Made by a program: the position numbers and the translations under genes. From Methanobacteriota archaeon (lineage in GTDB: Archaea; Thermoplasmatota; Poseidoniia; Poseidoniales; Poseidoniaceae): a stretch of DNA of 35,955 bases. Location of the stretch: the NCBI GenBank assembly GCA_014240385.1, contig JAAZXA010000070.1, positions 1 through 35,955 of the forward strand. The letters are read 5' to 3'. The first letter of the stretch is position 1. Each line of letters starts with the position of its first letter. This document shows, piece by piece, positions 7,213 through 17,000 of this stretch. The notes under the pieces are model-generated. The model made no database searches. It saw nothing but the letters and a program-made list of their open reading frames with translations, and was not told the origin of the DNA.

Positions 7213-9873
7213 TTAGATATTTGCCTTACGCATCATGGTTATTATTACTCCACCTAAAACAATTGCAAATACCCAGAAGGCGAATATCTCGATAGTGGTC
7301 CACGGCTCATCTGCAGTTACTCCAGTTATTATGGCATATGATTCCCATTCTCCAGCGGTATTTTCCCACTCCACTGTTAATTTCAAAACCTCATCGTCAT
7401 CTGCATTCCAAATCATAGTTATCTCATCCTCTCCTGGACCATATGGTGTAGCAGTTGGCATCATCCTCTCTAAACAATCTGAGCCAATGCATAATCTCAT
7501 CAAACCACTCCTTGAGCCTTCGTTGACTACTTTGATAATTATTTCATAAGCACCTGGGCGAACTCCATCATCTGGGTGTTGAATATCCAATACTTTCAGA
7601 GCAACGATATCTTGGGGGTGAATCTGAACATCTAAGTTGTATTTTGCAATATTTCCTGCTTCATCTATTGCCTCGACAAGGATTCGGTGGTTTCCAACAG
7701 ACATTTCGGGTAAACTGGTGTTGATGGCACTATCAAAACTAACTCCATTCCTTTCTGATATGACTTCATCATCCAATGAAATAGTGTAAATTACATTTGT
7801 AGCAGCAGAAATATCATCGAAAGATTCTGAAATATTCAGCCAAATATTCTCCCCTGTTATTGGTTGATTTGATGGCGTCATCAAGCCAGCACCTTCTATC
7901 CATAATCTAGGTTTAATGATAGGTCCTGTACCATCTAAGACTTCTACATTCCATGTTTTTTTGACAAGGTGTCCAACTTCATCCTTGACTTCAATAGTTA
8001 GTGAATGATGGGAAGTATTCCTTTGACCTTGTCTTTCTTCAATCGACATTCCCACTTGGTTAACTTCAGTACCTTGATGAAATACTATGCTAGCCAAAGC
8101 ACCTGCTTCGTTCCAACCTACACTCTTGTTACTGAACCAATGCACAGAAGCCGAACTGGTGTTGTCAATTGCCACAGTTTGAAGATAGATTCGTTCTCCA
8201 GCAACAACCGCTATTTCATCACACTGCATGATGTCAACAACTGCAATGCTGCTCCCATCGCAACTGACATTAGATGTTGAATTTTTAACCCAAGGTAGGT
8301 CTCCATCAAGGACAATATGTCCTTCTGCACTTGCTTGAATCTCGTAGAAATCACTGCAAGTGTGGCTGAAATTAACCTGTTGCCCAGATTGCCATCCGCT
8401 AATTTCAGAAGCATTTAGAAGGAAATTAGACTGACTAAATTGGTGAGGGATATTATCTCCTGCAGTAAATTCCCAACTGCAATCAAGGCTACCTAAGCCA
8501 TGATCGCTTGAACTCGAAGTGACATTGATTGGTAGGTCCCATGCTTGGTATCCCTCCAATTGAGTACTAACTTGCGGGGCTGTGTTTTCACCAATGCTAA
8601 TGATGAATCCCCCAGATAATCCACTCAAGTCTCTACTAATGGTGAAATTGTTTGGACTTCCAGAAACCCATGATTCATCTGAAGATGAGCGATACTCCCA
8701 AGTGGAAGGCAAGAGAACCTGAATTGGCGTGGATTGGCGTGCATCGTCATTGAGTATCAAGGTCAACAAGGCATGTGGAACGTGATTTCTTTGGGCTGCA
8801 AGGCTTCCATTCTCATACCAACCCCAACTACCATCATTTTCGATGAATCCTTCGACTCTAATTCCTTGAGGGGAGTTTAGGTCAATTCCATCTAGTGAAC
8901 AGCAAAGGCCGTCGAGGCTTTCGAACCAAGAACTACTGTTTAGTAAATCAGTGAATGCGGATTCTTCACCTTGCAAATAAAGATCGATTTGTGTTTCAAG
9001 TGGCAAGCCCCAACTTGGTAGTAAAGTCGAACCCATGCCTGTGCCAAACAAATGTTGAGCACTCCAATTTATTTCAAAATCAGAACCTGGCAATGGTGCT
9101 TCCATAAATTCCAATATTGCTTGACCTTTACTTGTAGATGGTGTTGTATTGTTGAGCCAATGTCCAAGACTTTCGCTAATGTTGCTTTGTTGGTTATTGA
9201 AAATTACAGACCATTCTTCTCCCAAATCAAGCAATGGTAAAGAAAAATTTAACCAACCTTCATTTGCTTGTGCATAGATGATATATCCACTGTTTTTATG
9301 GATAATCCGAACTAAATCAGTTACCGAAGTTTCGAATGAATGATTGAAGAAACCAACACCAGCAACTGATGAGTTCATCTCTGAAGTCAAGAGTTGACCA
9401 TAGTCATTGGAAATGAGGAGCCAGCCTGATTCATTGAGTAGAGTCCCTACAGAATCAGTATCTGAATCGATAGAGCCATTTTGATTCCACCAAGACAGAG
9501 AGTTAGCACCACTAATATTGACTAATGTTCCATTCCATGAATGTTCCAAAAGAACCTCAGTAGAGTTGCCGATATCTGGCTGAATTGCTGAAGTGTGGTT
9601 GAAACTGCCATCCTCACAATCTACTTCCAGTCTAACTGTCCCAGCATCAATGTCGGTGAATTGATTTTCTTCTGCAATAATCCAGTTTGAGGTGGGGCTC
9701 CAAGCCGATGATATTTTTGCCATACATTGGCCCTGTGCAGGGTTAATTGATAACGTCCATGTTCCAATTGCAGATTCAGAATCTGCAATTACATTACTTG
9801 GTAGAAGAACTGCCTGTGGAGCGATGCTTGTTGAAAACAATAAAGTGAGTATAATTATGATGGCATTACGCAT
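7213..9873 (-). CDS. Secreted, C-terminally membrane-anchored surface protein
   Basis: 886 residues from the ATG at 9873. This start is preferred over the frame's first ATG (9918), because 9918 would overlap the upstream kinase and because GGAGTGA sits just before 9873. MRNAIIIILTLLFSTS is a typical signal peptide. The C-terminus (EIFAFWVFAIVLGGVIITMM followed by RKANI) is a membrane anchor with a short basic tail. The ectodomain is rich in Asn, Ser and Trp, with many N-x-S/T sequons, as in glycosylated archaeal envelope proteins. Parts read as Ig-like/CARDB-like beta sandwiches (a SESFDDIS region near 690 and a VLDIQHPDDGVRPGAYEIIIK region near 780). Paired cysteines suggest disulfides. The upstream GHMP kinase gene ends four bases earlier, so the pair is probably translated from one message. 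Function unknown; adhesin or S-layer-associated is plausible. Confidence 0.85.
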   Translation of the reverse strand: MRNAIIIILTLLFSTSIAPQAVLLPSNVIADSESAIGTWTLSINPAQGQCMAKISSAWSPTSNWIIAEENQFTDIDAGTVRLEVDCEDGSFNHTSAIQPDIGNSTEVLLEHSWNGTLVNISGANSLSWWNQNGSIDSDTDSVGTLLNESGWLLISNDYGQLLTSEMNSSVAGVGFFNHSFETSVTDLVRIIHKNSGYIIYAQANEGWLNFSLPLLDLGEEWSVIFNNQQSNISESLGHWLNNTTPSTSKGQAILEFMEAPLPGSDFEINWSAQHLFGTGMGSTLLPSWGLPLETQIDLYLQGEESAFTDLLNSSSWFESLDGLCCSLDGIDLNSPQGIRVEGFIENDGSWGWYENGSLAAQRNHVPHALLTLILNDDARQSTPIQVLLPSTWEYRSSSDESWVSGSPNNFTISRDLSGLSGGFIISIGENTAPQVSTQLEGYQAWDLPINVTSSSSDHGLGSLDCSWEFTAGDNIPHQFSQSNFLLNASEISGWQSGQQVNFSHTCSDFYEIQASAEGHIVLDGDLPWVKNSTSNVSCDGSSIAVVDIMQCDEIAVVAGERIYLQTVAIDNTSSASVHWFSNKSVGWNEAGALASIVFHQGTEVNQVGMSIEERQGQRNTSHHSLTIEVKDEVGHLVKKTWNVEVLDGTGPIIKPRLWIEGAGLMTPSNQPITGENIWLNISESFDDISAATNVIYTISLDDEVISERNGVSFDSAINTSLPEMSVGNHRILVEAIDEAGNIAKYNLDVQIHPQDIVALKVLDIQHPDDGVRPGAYEIIIKVVNEGSRSGLMRLCIGSDCLERMMPTATPYGPGEDEITMIWNADDDEVLKLTVEWENTAGEWESYAIITGVTADEPWTTIEIFAFWVFAIVLGGVIITMMRKANI

Positions 9874-9877
9874 CAAA

Positions 9878-10867
9878 TCACTCCAGGTTGCTTGAATCGA
9901 AAATGATTCTTGTTGCATTTTTTTCTACCTTAAGTGGAAGCATCTGATTGTTAGGTAATGCTTCGGCAATCCTTTGCCTAACATCTAATGAGCCATGGAA
10001 TAGGATGAATCCTCCACCTCCTGCTCCGAGTAATTTCCCTCCTGTAGCTCCACAATCAAGAATTGTTTGATATAAAGAATCAATTTCTGGAATGCTAACA
10101 GAACTCGATAACTGCTTTTTCAACAACCAGCCCTCATGAAGCAATTTTCCTAATCCTTCCAAATCTCCACTTTGCAGTAAGGCCTTTGCAGTCTTTGCTT
10201 GGGCGCACATCAATTGAAGTTGAGATGTATTTTCAGAAGTACTCTCACTCTGTTCTTTCAATACTGAATCCGCTGAGCGAGTTAATCCAGTGTAAAGCAA
10301 GGTAAATTCATCTTCCATTTTATTAATCGTGTCTTCGCTTATTTCCAAGGCTTCAACTTCAACCGAATCATCAGGCAGGAATTTGATGTGGTTAATTCCA
10401 CCCATCGCACAGCCATACTGGTCTTGACGACCTATTGGTTGACCCAATACATCAATTTCTATTTTACAAGCTTGTTCGGCCAATTCCTCAGGTGAAACTT
10501 GATTGCCGACAAATGAATGTAAAGCACTGAGTAATCCAACGGTGACTGCGCTCGAAGAACCTAATCCAGTTCCACGTGAAGGGATATCTGCAATGGTTGT
10601 TATCTCAACCCCTGATGTGACTCCTGTAATGCGCATTGCTTCCCTTACTAATTCATGTTGTAATTCTTCAAAATCATCTACTATTTCAGTCTTGGAATAT
10701 GAAAGGCGAATGTCATCTCCGAATCTCTTGTTAACAGAAACATGGATATGTGCGGCTAAAGAAAGCGAAGTTACACAACCGCCCTCTGGGGATTGGCGGT
10801 AAAAAGCGGGCAAATCGCTTCCTCCGCCACAAAATGAGACCCGCAGAGGGGTTCGGGAGATCATCAT
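9878..10867 (-). CDS. GHMP kinase, D-glycero-D-manno-heptose 7-phosphate kinase-like
   Basis: 329 residues. It begins SRTPLRVSFCGGGSDLPAFY, the N-terminal signature of HddA/fucokinase-like GHMP sugar kinases. The ATP-binding motif 2 is RGTGLGSSSAV (about 98-108). Motif 3, a Gly-rich KLLGAGGGGF, lies near residue 282. Such enzymes phosphorylate a sugar or sugar phosphate at the anomeric position, feeding nucleotide-activated heptose or related sugars into glycan synthesis. The exact substrate cannot be read from the sequence. The gene is coupled to the downstream gene for a sequon-rich surface protein, which fits a role in surface glycosylation but does not prove it. Two consecutive ATGs (10867, 10864) start the frame, with no clear Shine-Dalgarno. 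It is divergent from pyrB across about 100 bases. Confidence 0.85.
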   Translation of the reverse strand: MMISRTPLRVSFCGGGSDLPAFYRQSPEGGCVTSLSLAAHIHVSVNKRFGDDIRLSYSKTEIVDDFEELQHELVREAMRITGVTSGVEITTIADIPSRGTGLGSSSAVTVGLLSALHSFVGNQVSPEELAEQACKIEIDVLGQPIGRQDQYGCAMGGINHIKFLPDDSVEVEALEISEDTINKMEDEFTLLYTGLTRSADSVLKEQSESTSENTSQLQLMCAQAKTAKALLQSGDLEGLGKLLHEGWLLKKQLSSSVSIPEIDSLYQTILDCGATGGKLLGAGGGGFILFHGSLDVRQRIAEALPNNQMLPLKVEKNATRIIFDSSNLE

Positions 10868-10901
10868 CAGGGACGCCGAGATGGCTCATATTCATCAAAG
10901 C

Positions 10902-10952
10902 ATGCGAAGCATCGCATCAGCAATGTTCAAGGAAGTGCTTCGCTGAACAATG
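10902..10952. promoter_or_regulatory. Interlocking inverted repeats between the kinase gene and pyrB
   Basis: Three pairings overlap here. ATGCGA (10902-10907) pairs with TCGCAT (10912-10917). GCGAAGCA (10904-10911) pairs perfectly with TGCTTCGC (10936-10943). CAATGTTCA (10921-10929) pairs with TGAACAATG (10944-10952) with one mismatch. The second and third cross each other, so in RNA they would be mutually exclusive or form a pseudoknot. The site lies 17 bases before pyrB, so it could be a leader switch or a protein-binding site. No known riboswitch was recognised. Confidence 0.45.
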
Positions 10953-10968
10953 TCGAAGAGGGGTTGAG

Positions 10969-11901
10969 ATGACGAGTCTAATCACCATGGACGACCTAAG
11001 CAATGACGAGATTTACGAGGTTTTGGAGGCCGCTGAAAAGTTACTTCCGGTAGCCCGTGGAGAGAAATATTTACCACTCCTACAAGGTAAGATTTTGGGG
11101 AATCTGTTCTTTGAACCTAGCACCCGGACAAGGATGTCATTTGAGACCGCAATGAAGCGACTGGGAGGCGATGTTGTGAATCTAGGGTCGGTCGCATCTT
11201 CATCCGTAGTCAAAGGAGAAACCTTGTATGATACAATCAGAATGGTCGATGGTTATACCGACATCATTGCTCTGCGACATCCGCGCCAAGGAGCTGCACA
11301 GTATGCAGCAGATTCTGCAGAAGTTCCAATCGCCAACGGGGGCGACGGCGCTGGCCACCACCCAACACAAACTATGTTGGACCTATTTACTATCAAACAA
11401 GCGCATGGAAGACTTGACCAGTTGAATATTGTACTTGCTGGAGATTTACGCTATGGAAGGACAGTTCACAGTCTTGCTCATGCACTACATCGCTTCAATT
11501 GCGATCTTGTTTTCGTCAGCCCAAAGGGCCTAAAAATGCCTGCTGACCTCGTTGCAGACCTTGAGGCTCAAGGTGGAAGGATAACGGAAACTGATGACCT
11601 ATTTGGTAGTATAAATAATGCCGATGTCCTATACATGACAAGGATTCAAAAAGAAAGGTTCCCCGATGAAGAAGAATATCGAAAGGTCAGCGGCTCATTC
11701 AAATTACAAGCATCAGACCTTAATGAAGCGAAGGAAAATATGATTGTCATGCACCCATTACCGAGGGTGGATGAAATCGCCCCCGATGTTGACAAGACCC
11801 GCCACGCTAGATACTTCGAGCAAGCATTCAATGGTGTAGTTACCAGAATGGCATTACTGTGTAAAATGCTTGATGTCGAAATCCCAGGAGGTGAATTGTA
11901 A
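10969..11901 (+). CDS. pyrB: Aspartate carbamoyltransferase catalytic chain
   Basis: 310 residues. It condenses carbamoyl phosphate and aspartate in the second step of pyrimidine synthesis. The carbamoyl-phosphate loop FEPSTRTRMSFE is at about 48-59, RHPRQG at 103-108, the HPTQTMLDL motif at 131-139, and MHPLPRVDEI near 262, all hallmarks of ATCase. The frame is open back to 10750, but the family starts near MTSLITMDDL. ATG 10969 is preceded by the purine-rich GAAGAGGGGTTGAG, so it is the chosen start. The stop TAA shares its last base with the ATG of pyrI, indicating translational coupling and 1:1 production of the two chains. Inverted repeats in the leader may regulate it. Confidence 0.97.
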   Translation: MTSLITMDDLSNDEIYEVLEAAEKLLPVARGEKYLPLLQGKILGNLFFEPSTRTRMSFETAMKRLGGDVVNLGSVASSSVVKGETLYDTIRMVDGYTDIIALRHPRQGAAQYAADSAEVPIANGGDGAGHHPTQTMLDLFTIKQAHGRLDQLNIVLAGDLRYGRTVHSLAHALHRFNCDLVFVSPKGLKMPADLVADLEAQGGRITETDDLFGSINNADVLYMTRIQKERFPDEEEYRKVSGSFKLQASDLNEAKENMIVMHPLPRVDEIAPDVDKTRHARYFEQAFNGVVTRMALLCKMLDVEIPGGEL

Positions 11902-12380
11902 TGGCCGCTCCAGAAACCGCAATGAGAAGAGTTACTGCCATCAATAATGGTACTGTCCTTGACCATATACCTGCTGGAAAGGCCCTTTTAGTGCTAAAAA
12001 TGCTGGGATTGGATGGTGAGATGGCAACTCCCGTCTCACTCGTAATGAATGTCCCATCTGGAAAGATGGGTGGGAAAGATATTGTCAAAGTTGAGGACAG
12101 AGAATTAACTCAATCAGAACTTGACAGATTGGCTTTGATTGCTCCACATGCCAGTGTTGCCATCATTCGTGCTTACAATGTAGCAGAAAAGAGGGTTGTA
12201 AATCTTGGTGAAGAAGTAGTGAATGTAATCAGTTGTTGTTTCAATAATTGCGCTTCCCTTGGAGCCCGTGAGCCTCTTGATCACCGTTTGAAGGTTGCAA
12301 CTCATGAACCGCTAAGTCTTCGATGTCATTATTGTGGACGAACTCAAGATATGGACACCTTAGTCGATAATTTACTCTGA
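11901..12380 (+). CDS. pyrI: Aspartate carbamoyltransferase regulatory chain
   Basis: 159 residues. It forms the regulatory subunit of the ATCase dodecamer and binds nucleotide effectors in its N-terminal half. The zinc domain shows C112-x4-C117 and C142-x2-C145, the exact spacing needed to hold the catalytic-chain interface. RVTAINNGTVLDHIPAG and the AxVAIIRAYNV region match the family's allosteric domain. It begins within the stop codon of pyrB (TAATG). Its stop codon overlaps the end of the convergent tRNA thiolase gene by nine bases, so the two transcripts must overlap at their 3' ends. Confidence 0.97.
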   Translation: MAAPETAMRRVTAINNGTVLDHIPAGKALLVLKMLGLDGEMATPVSLVMNVPSGKMGGKDIVKVEDRELTQSELDRLALIAPHASVAIIRAYNVAEKRVVNLGEEVVNVISCCFNNCASLGAREPLDHRLKVATHEPLSLRCHYCGRTQDMDTLVDNLL

Positions 12381-13382
12381 AACTTCTTTTAACATTTGAA
12401 CAAACTCACAACCTTTGCAAATATCCCCACTTGTTGGAGCACTGCAAAGCGGGCAAGGCGTGGGAGTTGCTGGCCGAACATTCTCTGAGGTTTTACTTTC
12501 TAATTCTTTGATAGCATCTACCATATGGACCAATCCGTGGCGTGAACCTGGAACATCTTCCTCTAACCTCGCAACCATGTCTCGGTTCCTCTGTCTCAAT
12601 GCACCTGGAGAATATGGGCATTCATCATGGAAAAAGGGTAAGTCAAGAGCCATTGCAGTAGCATGAATCTCCTGTTCGGGAATCCATCGCATTGGTACGA
12701 TCCGAGGTGGTAAGCCATCAATGGGGTTGGAAGTATGTGGGGCAAGACGGAGGGTTCTTTCTAAGTCGCCTTTTTGCATATTCATTAGCACAGTTTGAGC
12801 CATATCATCGAGGTTATGACCTAAGGCCATCACATCTGCACCAGTTTTTTCAGCCAAATAGTTTAGCCCTTGACGACGAAAAACTCCGCAGAATGAACAG
12901 GGTGCCATACCCTTGACATGAGAATGCTTCTTTCCAATTAGTGGCATCTTTTGAACCACCTCGTCCATCCTTTCAAATCCTAATTCTGGATAAGAAATTG
13001 AAACAAACTCCACATTTTTCTTTTCTGCTAGTTCGATAGCACATTTCATCGATGGTGAGCGATAGCCATCTATTCCCTCATCAACACAGCCAGCGATAAG
13101 AACAACATCTCGACGTTGGCCAAGAATCTTTACCAACCTATCCAGTAGAATTGCTGAGTCTTTTCCACCACTTATTGCAACTAGAATTGTTGTGGTCTTA
13201 CCACTTTTTGGCAAATCCAATTGACGGCGTAATTCTTTGGCAAATCTCTTGTGAACACTATCGATGAGGTGTGTATTACAGAATGAACGCCCAGAATACC
13301 TCTGATGTAAGACCGAAGGGCGTTCGCACCTACTACAGGATGGTACCTGAAGTGGAGCGGACATGGCCTGCTCAAGAGCCAC
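12372..13382 (-). CDS. tRNA 2-thiolation enzyme, NcsA/Ncs6/TtuA family
   Basis: 336 residues from a GTG at 13382, or 330 from the ATG at 13364; neither has a clear Shine-Dalgarno. ATP-dependent sulfurtransferase that adds sulfur to uridine in tRNA. Visible elements: an N-terminal zinc site (C16, C19, C35, H38); the PP-loop SGGKDS (71-76); C162 and C165 in PCSFCG plus C255 in HDECP, the three ligands of the family's [4Fe-4S] cluster; GHNLDD (189-193); and a C-terminal zinc ribbon (C310, C313, C322, C325). Both wobble U34 (NcsA) and T54 (TtuA) enzymes share this layout. U34 is more likely in a mesophile, since the T54 modification is typical of thermophiles. Convergent with pyrI. Confidence 0.92.
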   Translation of the reverse strand: MALEQAMSAPLQVPSCSRCERPSVLHQRYSGRSFCNTHLIDSVHKRFAKELRRQLDLPKSGKTTTILVAISGGKDSAILLDRLVKILGQRRDVVLIAGCVDEGIDGYRSPSMKCAIELAEKKNVEFVSISYPELGFERMDEVVQKMPLIGKKHSHVKGMAPCSFCGVFRRQGLNYLAEKTGADVMALGHNLDDMAQTVLMNMQKGDLERTLRLAPHTSNPIDGLPPRIVPMRWIPEQEIHATAMALDLPFFHDECPYSPGALRQRNRDMVARLEEDVPGSRHGLVHMVDAIKELESKTSENVRPATPTPCPLCSAPTSGDICKGCEFVQMLKEVSE

Positions 13383-13671
13383 TTAGCCTTGAGGATGGCG
13401 GAGAGGTTGTCAGTCCATTCTATCATCAAAAATAGCAATAAGAATTATTAAAATTTCAATTGATTAAATCATAATAATTAATGGTCGATGATTTAACTTA
13501 TTTTGACTATCCAAAAAAGCACTGTTTCTTAGTCTTCAATTGTGTTCAAGGGTGGATTTAATCAATCCCTCAGTTGGAAAGTTGAGAATGGTCTGCAAAT
13601 AGTCCTTACAGGACTAGGACAACAACAACCTCAAGAAGCCGATTGCAACCTGTCCCCCTTCAAGGGTGCAC
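13383..13671. promoter_or_regulatory. Divergent intergenic region, AT-rich promoter zone
   Basis: This is the longest gene-free stretch of the window, about 290 bases between the tRNA thiolase and Roadblock genes. Bases 13436-13505 are about four-fifths A/T, with TATA-like runs (ATTATTAAAATT at about 13444-13455, and ATAATAATTAAT at about 13471-13482). They could serve either direction. The remaining 150 bases before the Roadblock gene are of normal composition and hold one perfect hairpin. I see no tRNA or conserved RNA in it. Confidence 0.4.
13600..13616. promoter_or_regulatory. Perfect 7-bp hairpin in the Roadblock gene leader
   Basis: TAGTCCT (13600-13606), loop TAC, AGGACTA (13610-13616). 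It lies 55 bases before the start at 13672. It shares the TAC loop and compact design of the other start-proximal hairpins in the window. Confidence 0.4.
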
Positions 13672-14016
13672 ATGCTACGTCGGTTACTGGCCTCATTGAA
13701 TCGAATCCCTGGGGTTCGAGGAACATCGGTTGTGGATGAACATGGGCGATTGCGAGCAAGCCTAGTTGAAGACCAAGATGAGAACGTTTTCTCCTCTGAA
13801 ATTCCTCTGGCTCTAAGACAAGCCAATGAATTAAGCAAAGATGCCGGAATTGGTTCAATCGACCAAGTCTGGGCTACTGGCTCAAATGGAAGAGTTGGTA
13901 TCGCGAGCATGGCTGCTGGTGCATCCTTAGTTATCGTCTGCAATAGAGAAAGTGCACTTGGCAGGCTACGACATGAAGTTGGACGTAGTCGTCCTACAAT
14001 GAAAGAATTGATTTGA
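13672..14016 (+). CDS. Roadblock/LC7-domain protein
   Basis: 114 residues. The sequence follows the Roadblock/LC7 (MglB-like) pattern throughout: an N-terminal helix LRRLLASLNRIPGVRGTSVV, a beta-hairpin DEHGRLRASLV, a second helix, then GSNGRVGIASMAAGASLVIVC and a C-terminal helix ending in RPTMKELI. Roadblock domains dimerise and often act as partners or activators of small Ras-like GTPases, which control polarity or vesicle trafficking. No GTPase gene is in this window. The start is ATG 13672, with AAGGGTG just upstream; GTG 13666 is an alternative. The next gene begins nine bases after the stop and encodes a second Roadblock-like domain, so a heterodimer is an attractive inference. Confidence 0.8.
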   Translation: MLRRLLASLNRIPGVRGTSVVDEHGRLRASLVEDQDENVFSSEIPLALRQANELSKDAGIGSIDQVWATGSNGRVGIASMAAGASLVIVCNRESALGRLRHEVGRSRPTMKELI

Positions 14017-14025
14017 GGTGAAGTG

Positions 14026-17000
14026 ATGTTTGAATTACCAAGTGGAATGAGCCCGAAAGGGGATTTCGAGGCTGCTCTTGATATGGCTGATATGCCATTT
14101 GAGTACGGAGTAGTAACTTGGTCAGCAGCAAGGTCAAAGAAGGCCATTGGGCATCAACTGATTAGTGGCTCAAAGGTTGTTGGATGGCTTTGTTCTTCAG
14201 AAAATAAGGATGAAGTTGTTGTCGGTTCAGCTGCAGCCTCTTTGCTTCGTAGAATAGCCCATGACCGCCGCTTGAGGTCTACAGCAGCAGAATGGACAAG
14301 AGAGCAATTTGCGGCAGTGGCGAAAAGAATTCCTCAGGCCATTGTTGACCGGCGTGATCTTGCTGCCTTCGGAATAACCGGTAGAGAATGTATTGACCTC
14401 AGTTCAAGAGACCTTTCGATGATAGTCCAGGAGTTAGCGCTCAGGCCCGAAGTGATTGGTGCCTTTGCATTTGAAGATGGAGTCATTATCGCAGATGCTG
14501 GTGAATTACCTGCTGAAGCCGAACAAATGGCAATCAAATCAACTGAGGGCCTTTCGGGAATGGCTTCCATGCAAGATTCATTATCCCTAAGCGGATTTGA
14601 TAGGCTGGTATTATGGCTTGATAGTGGAGTCCTATTATTGGCCAACGCAGGTTCTGCAACACTCGGTCTTTGGACTACTCCAAATGCAGACCATCAGCAC
14701 CTTATCGCTAATGCAGCAGCAATGGTTGATTTAGCACCTGAACCGATGATTGCTCCAGAGATTATTCCCGAGGGGTTCTTGATGCGAGCCGGAAAGGCTG
14801 GTGTTGATTCAATGATTACCATGTTGAGAACTGGTCTTGAAGAAAAGGTGGATGGATATCTACTGATTGAAGGGCCTGGTGAAAAACATGAGATAATCAT
14901 TAGACAAGGAATGCCGGTCGCTATTCGGAGTAGAAGTGAGGATTTGCAAACGGCAGTCTTTGCTGCAACTACTCCTGGATTTGGAGCCAGCCTTCGCAGA
15001 ATCGAACGCAATGAGATTGCTGGAGCAATTGCGGGTGGCCTAGACGACTTCAGTCTCAATGGATTCATCACTGCCCTTGCCACATGTCGAACAAGAAGCG
15101 ACAGTCGGCAACAAACTTTGCGCGGAAGAATGGCTCGAATGTGGGGCTTTGAGGCGGGTTTGGAGGCATTAGACATAAGCCGAGTTGGATTCAAATTAAT
15201 CGAGCACAAAGCGGCTGGTGAGGCTAGTCTAAAACCAGTAGAAAGTGAAAATACAGTCCTATTGCCTGTATCAAGGCACCAAGGAGAACGGGCAGCCAAG
15301 TTAGAAACTGAACTCGATGAGAGTCGAATCCAAACTGCTCGCTTGAAAGATAAGATGGATGAGTCAGTCCATTCAGCGGAAGTGCTTCGAGATGAATTGA
15401 GACTTGCCAATGACCGTTGTGACGAATTGCATGAAAGAATAGAAGGGCTCAACATTTCACTAGATGAATCAGCAGCAGCCAAGCGAGGTGCAGATGAAAA
15501 CTCAGAGGAGGTTTCAGACCGCGCTTCCCGCTTGTCAAAGAGAGTTGCAGCATTAGAACATCAATTGGAACAAAGAGCGTCTGAATTGGCATTAGCGCTT
15601 GGTGATTCGGGTAGTCGTTCACAATTGCGTAAAGAGGTGGCTGAACTAAGCACCAATGAAGCTCACTTATCTGCTGAGGTCGAAGCAAATTCAGAGAAGT
15701 TAACCCGCTTACGGGATGAAATCGAGAATGATGAAAGGAGAAGTAGAATGCTGACAGATCAGGTTTCCGCACTTTCAGACCGCCACCGAGTTTCAGCCAC
15801 AGATACTGACGAAATGGAACGAAGGCTAAGCCGAGCCCGTGAAGAATTAACCACTGTCGAAGCAGAAACTCATGAAGTCCGTAAAATGTTGAAGGAAACT
15901 CTGAACGAAAGGGATGAAGTTAGAGCGAAATCTAACCACCTTCAAGTAGAATTACGCGATTTGATGGGTGAGCGACAAAGCCTACTTCGTGAATTAGGTG
16001 ATTTAGCAGCAAACCGTGGTGAAAAGGAAGGTGAATTATCTCACCTCATCAAGCGAGCAAGAGAATTATCAGGAGCCCATGAAGACGCATTAGCAGATAT
16101 CGCAGAAGCAGAAAGGATTCGAGCCCGTCTGTCTGAAGAACCTCTGGCAAGGGCCTTGATGGGGGAGGAATCCGGAATCGAAGCCTTGGGCCCAGTTTTG
16201 GAAAGGCTCGAGCATGCCCGTACAATGGGATATAGCGTAACTCTGCTCGATAGAGCCGTAGAGCGCGGCCTACAATTGATTCAATTCACCGTTGAAGAAG
16301 TATCTCGTACACCTCGCTACCTATTGTCGAATGAAGTGATGGATATTCTTGAACGTCAATCTCCCCATACCGCTGGCACTGTCAGAGGATTGACAAATTG
16401 GTCGGTGAAGCAAAGATTGGAAAACAGATTGGCTGAAACCGTACAGCACGTTGTCCTTGACCTTGAGCGAATGCTCGAAGACTATGAGCAATCAATCACA
16501 ATGCTGCGCCGCCTACGCCAAGTTCTCGATCAGCTACAAGGCCTTGGAGCGCCAACTGAAGAGGTGGAAACCCTCTTGTTAAGTTGCAACCGTCCAGAAT
16601 CATTACCTCTCATTGCTAGAAAGGCCCGTCGCCTAATTCAAATGGCTCTTGATGAAATTTATCTTGAGGCAGATCAGAGAGATGCGGGTGCTGCAGTTAG
16701 ATTGGAAACTACAACCCAAGTTCTTGAAGAATTAGTCTCTCAAATCGAAGCAACCGGATTGACCGGTGAAGATCCAAATGGACCACTATGGGATTTCCAA
16801 AGAAGTGGAATGCTACCGTGGGAAGCGGGCGGTGAGGCACCACATGTTGAGGTTGCAGAAGATGCAATAGTCGAATTGACTCAACCCCTTGAAAGCACTG
16901 ATATTATCGCTGAAGGGCAACATCAAGCAATTTCCGAAGATGAAGAAACTGAAGAATTGTGGACCGATTTACCACCTCCAGAAGATAATCCAGGAACTGA

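Noticed and set aside
10750-10968. N-terminal extension of the pyrB reading frame, 73 residues
   Set aside because: It overlaps the start of the divergent kinase gene, is Arg/Lys-rich and unlike the family. ATG 10969 has its own ribosome-binding site and matches the ATCase N-terminus.
13383-13671. Possible tRNA or structured RNA gene in the longest gap
   Set aside because: No acceptor stem, T-loop GGTTCGAATCC-type motif or CCA-adjacent pairing could be found. Only one 7-bp hairpin is present.
13614-14147. 177-codon minus-strand open frame
   Set aside because: It spans the Roadblock gene and the start of the next gene in antisense. The sense proteins show family patterns and proper start sites.
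14694-15482. 262-codon minus-strand open frame
   Set aside because: It lies inside the coiled-coil gene. Its Ser/Arg/Leu-rich composition is the expected shadow of Glu/Leu/Ala-rich coding on the other strand, and it has no ribosome-binding site.
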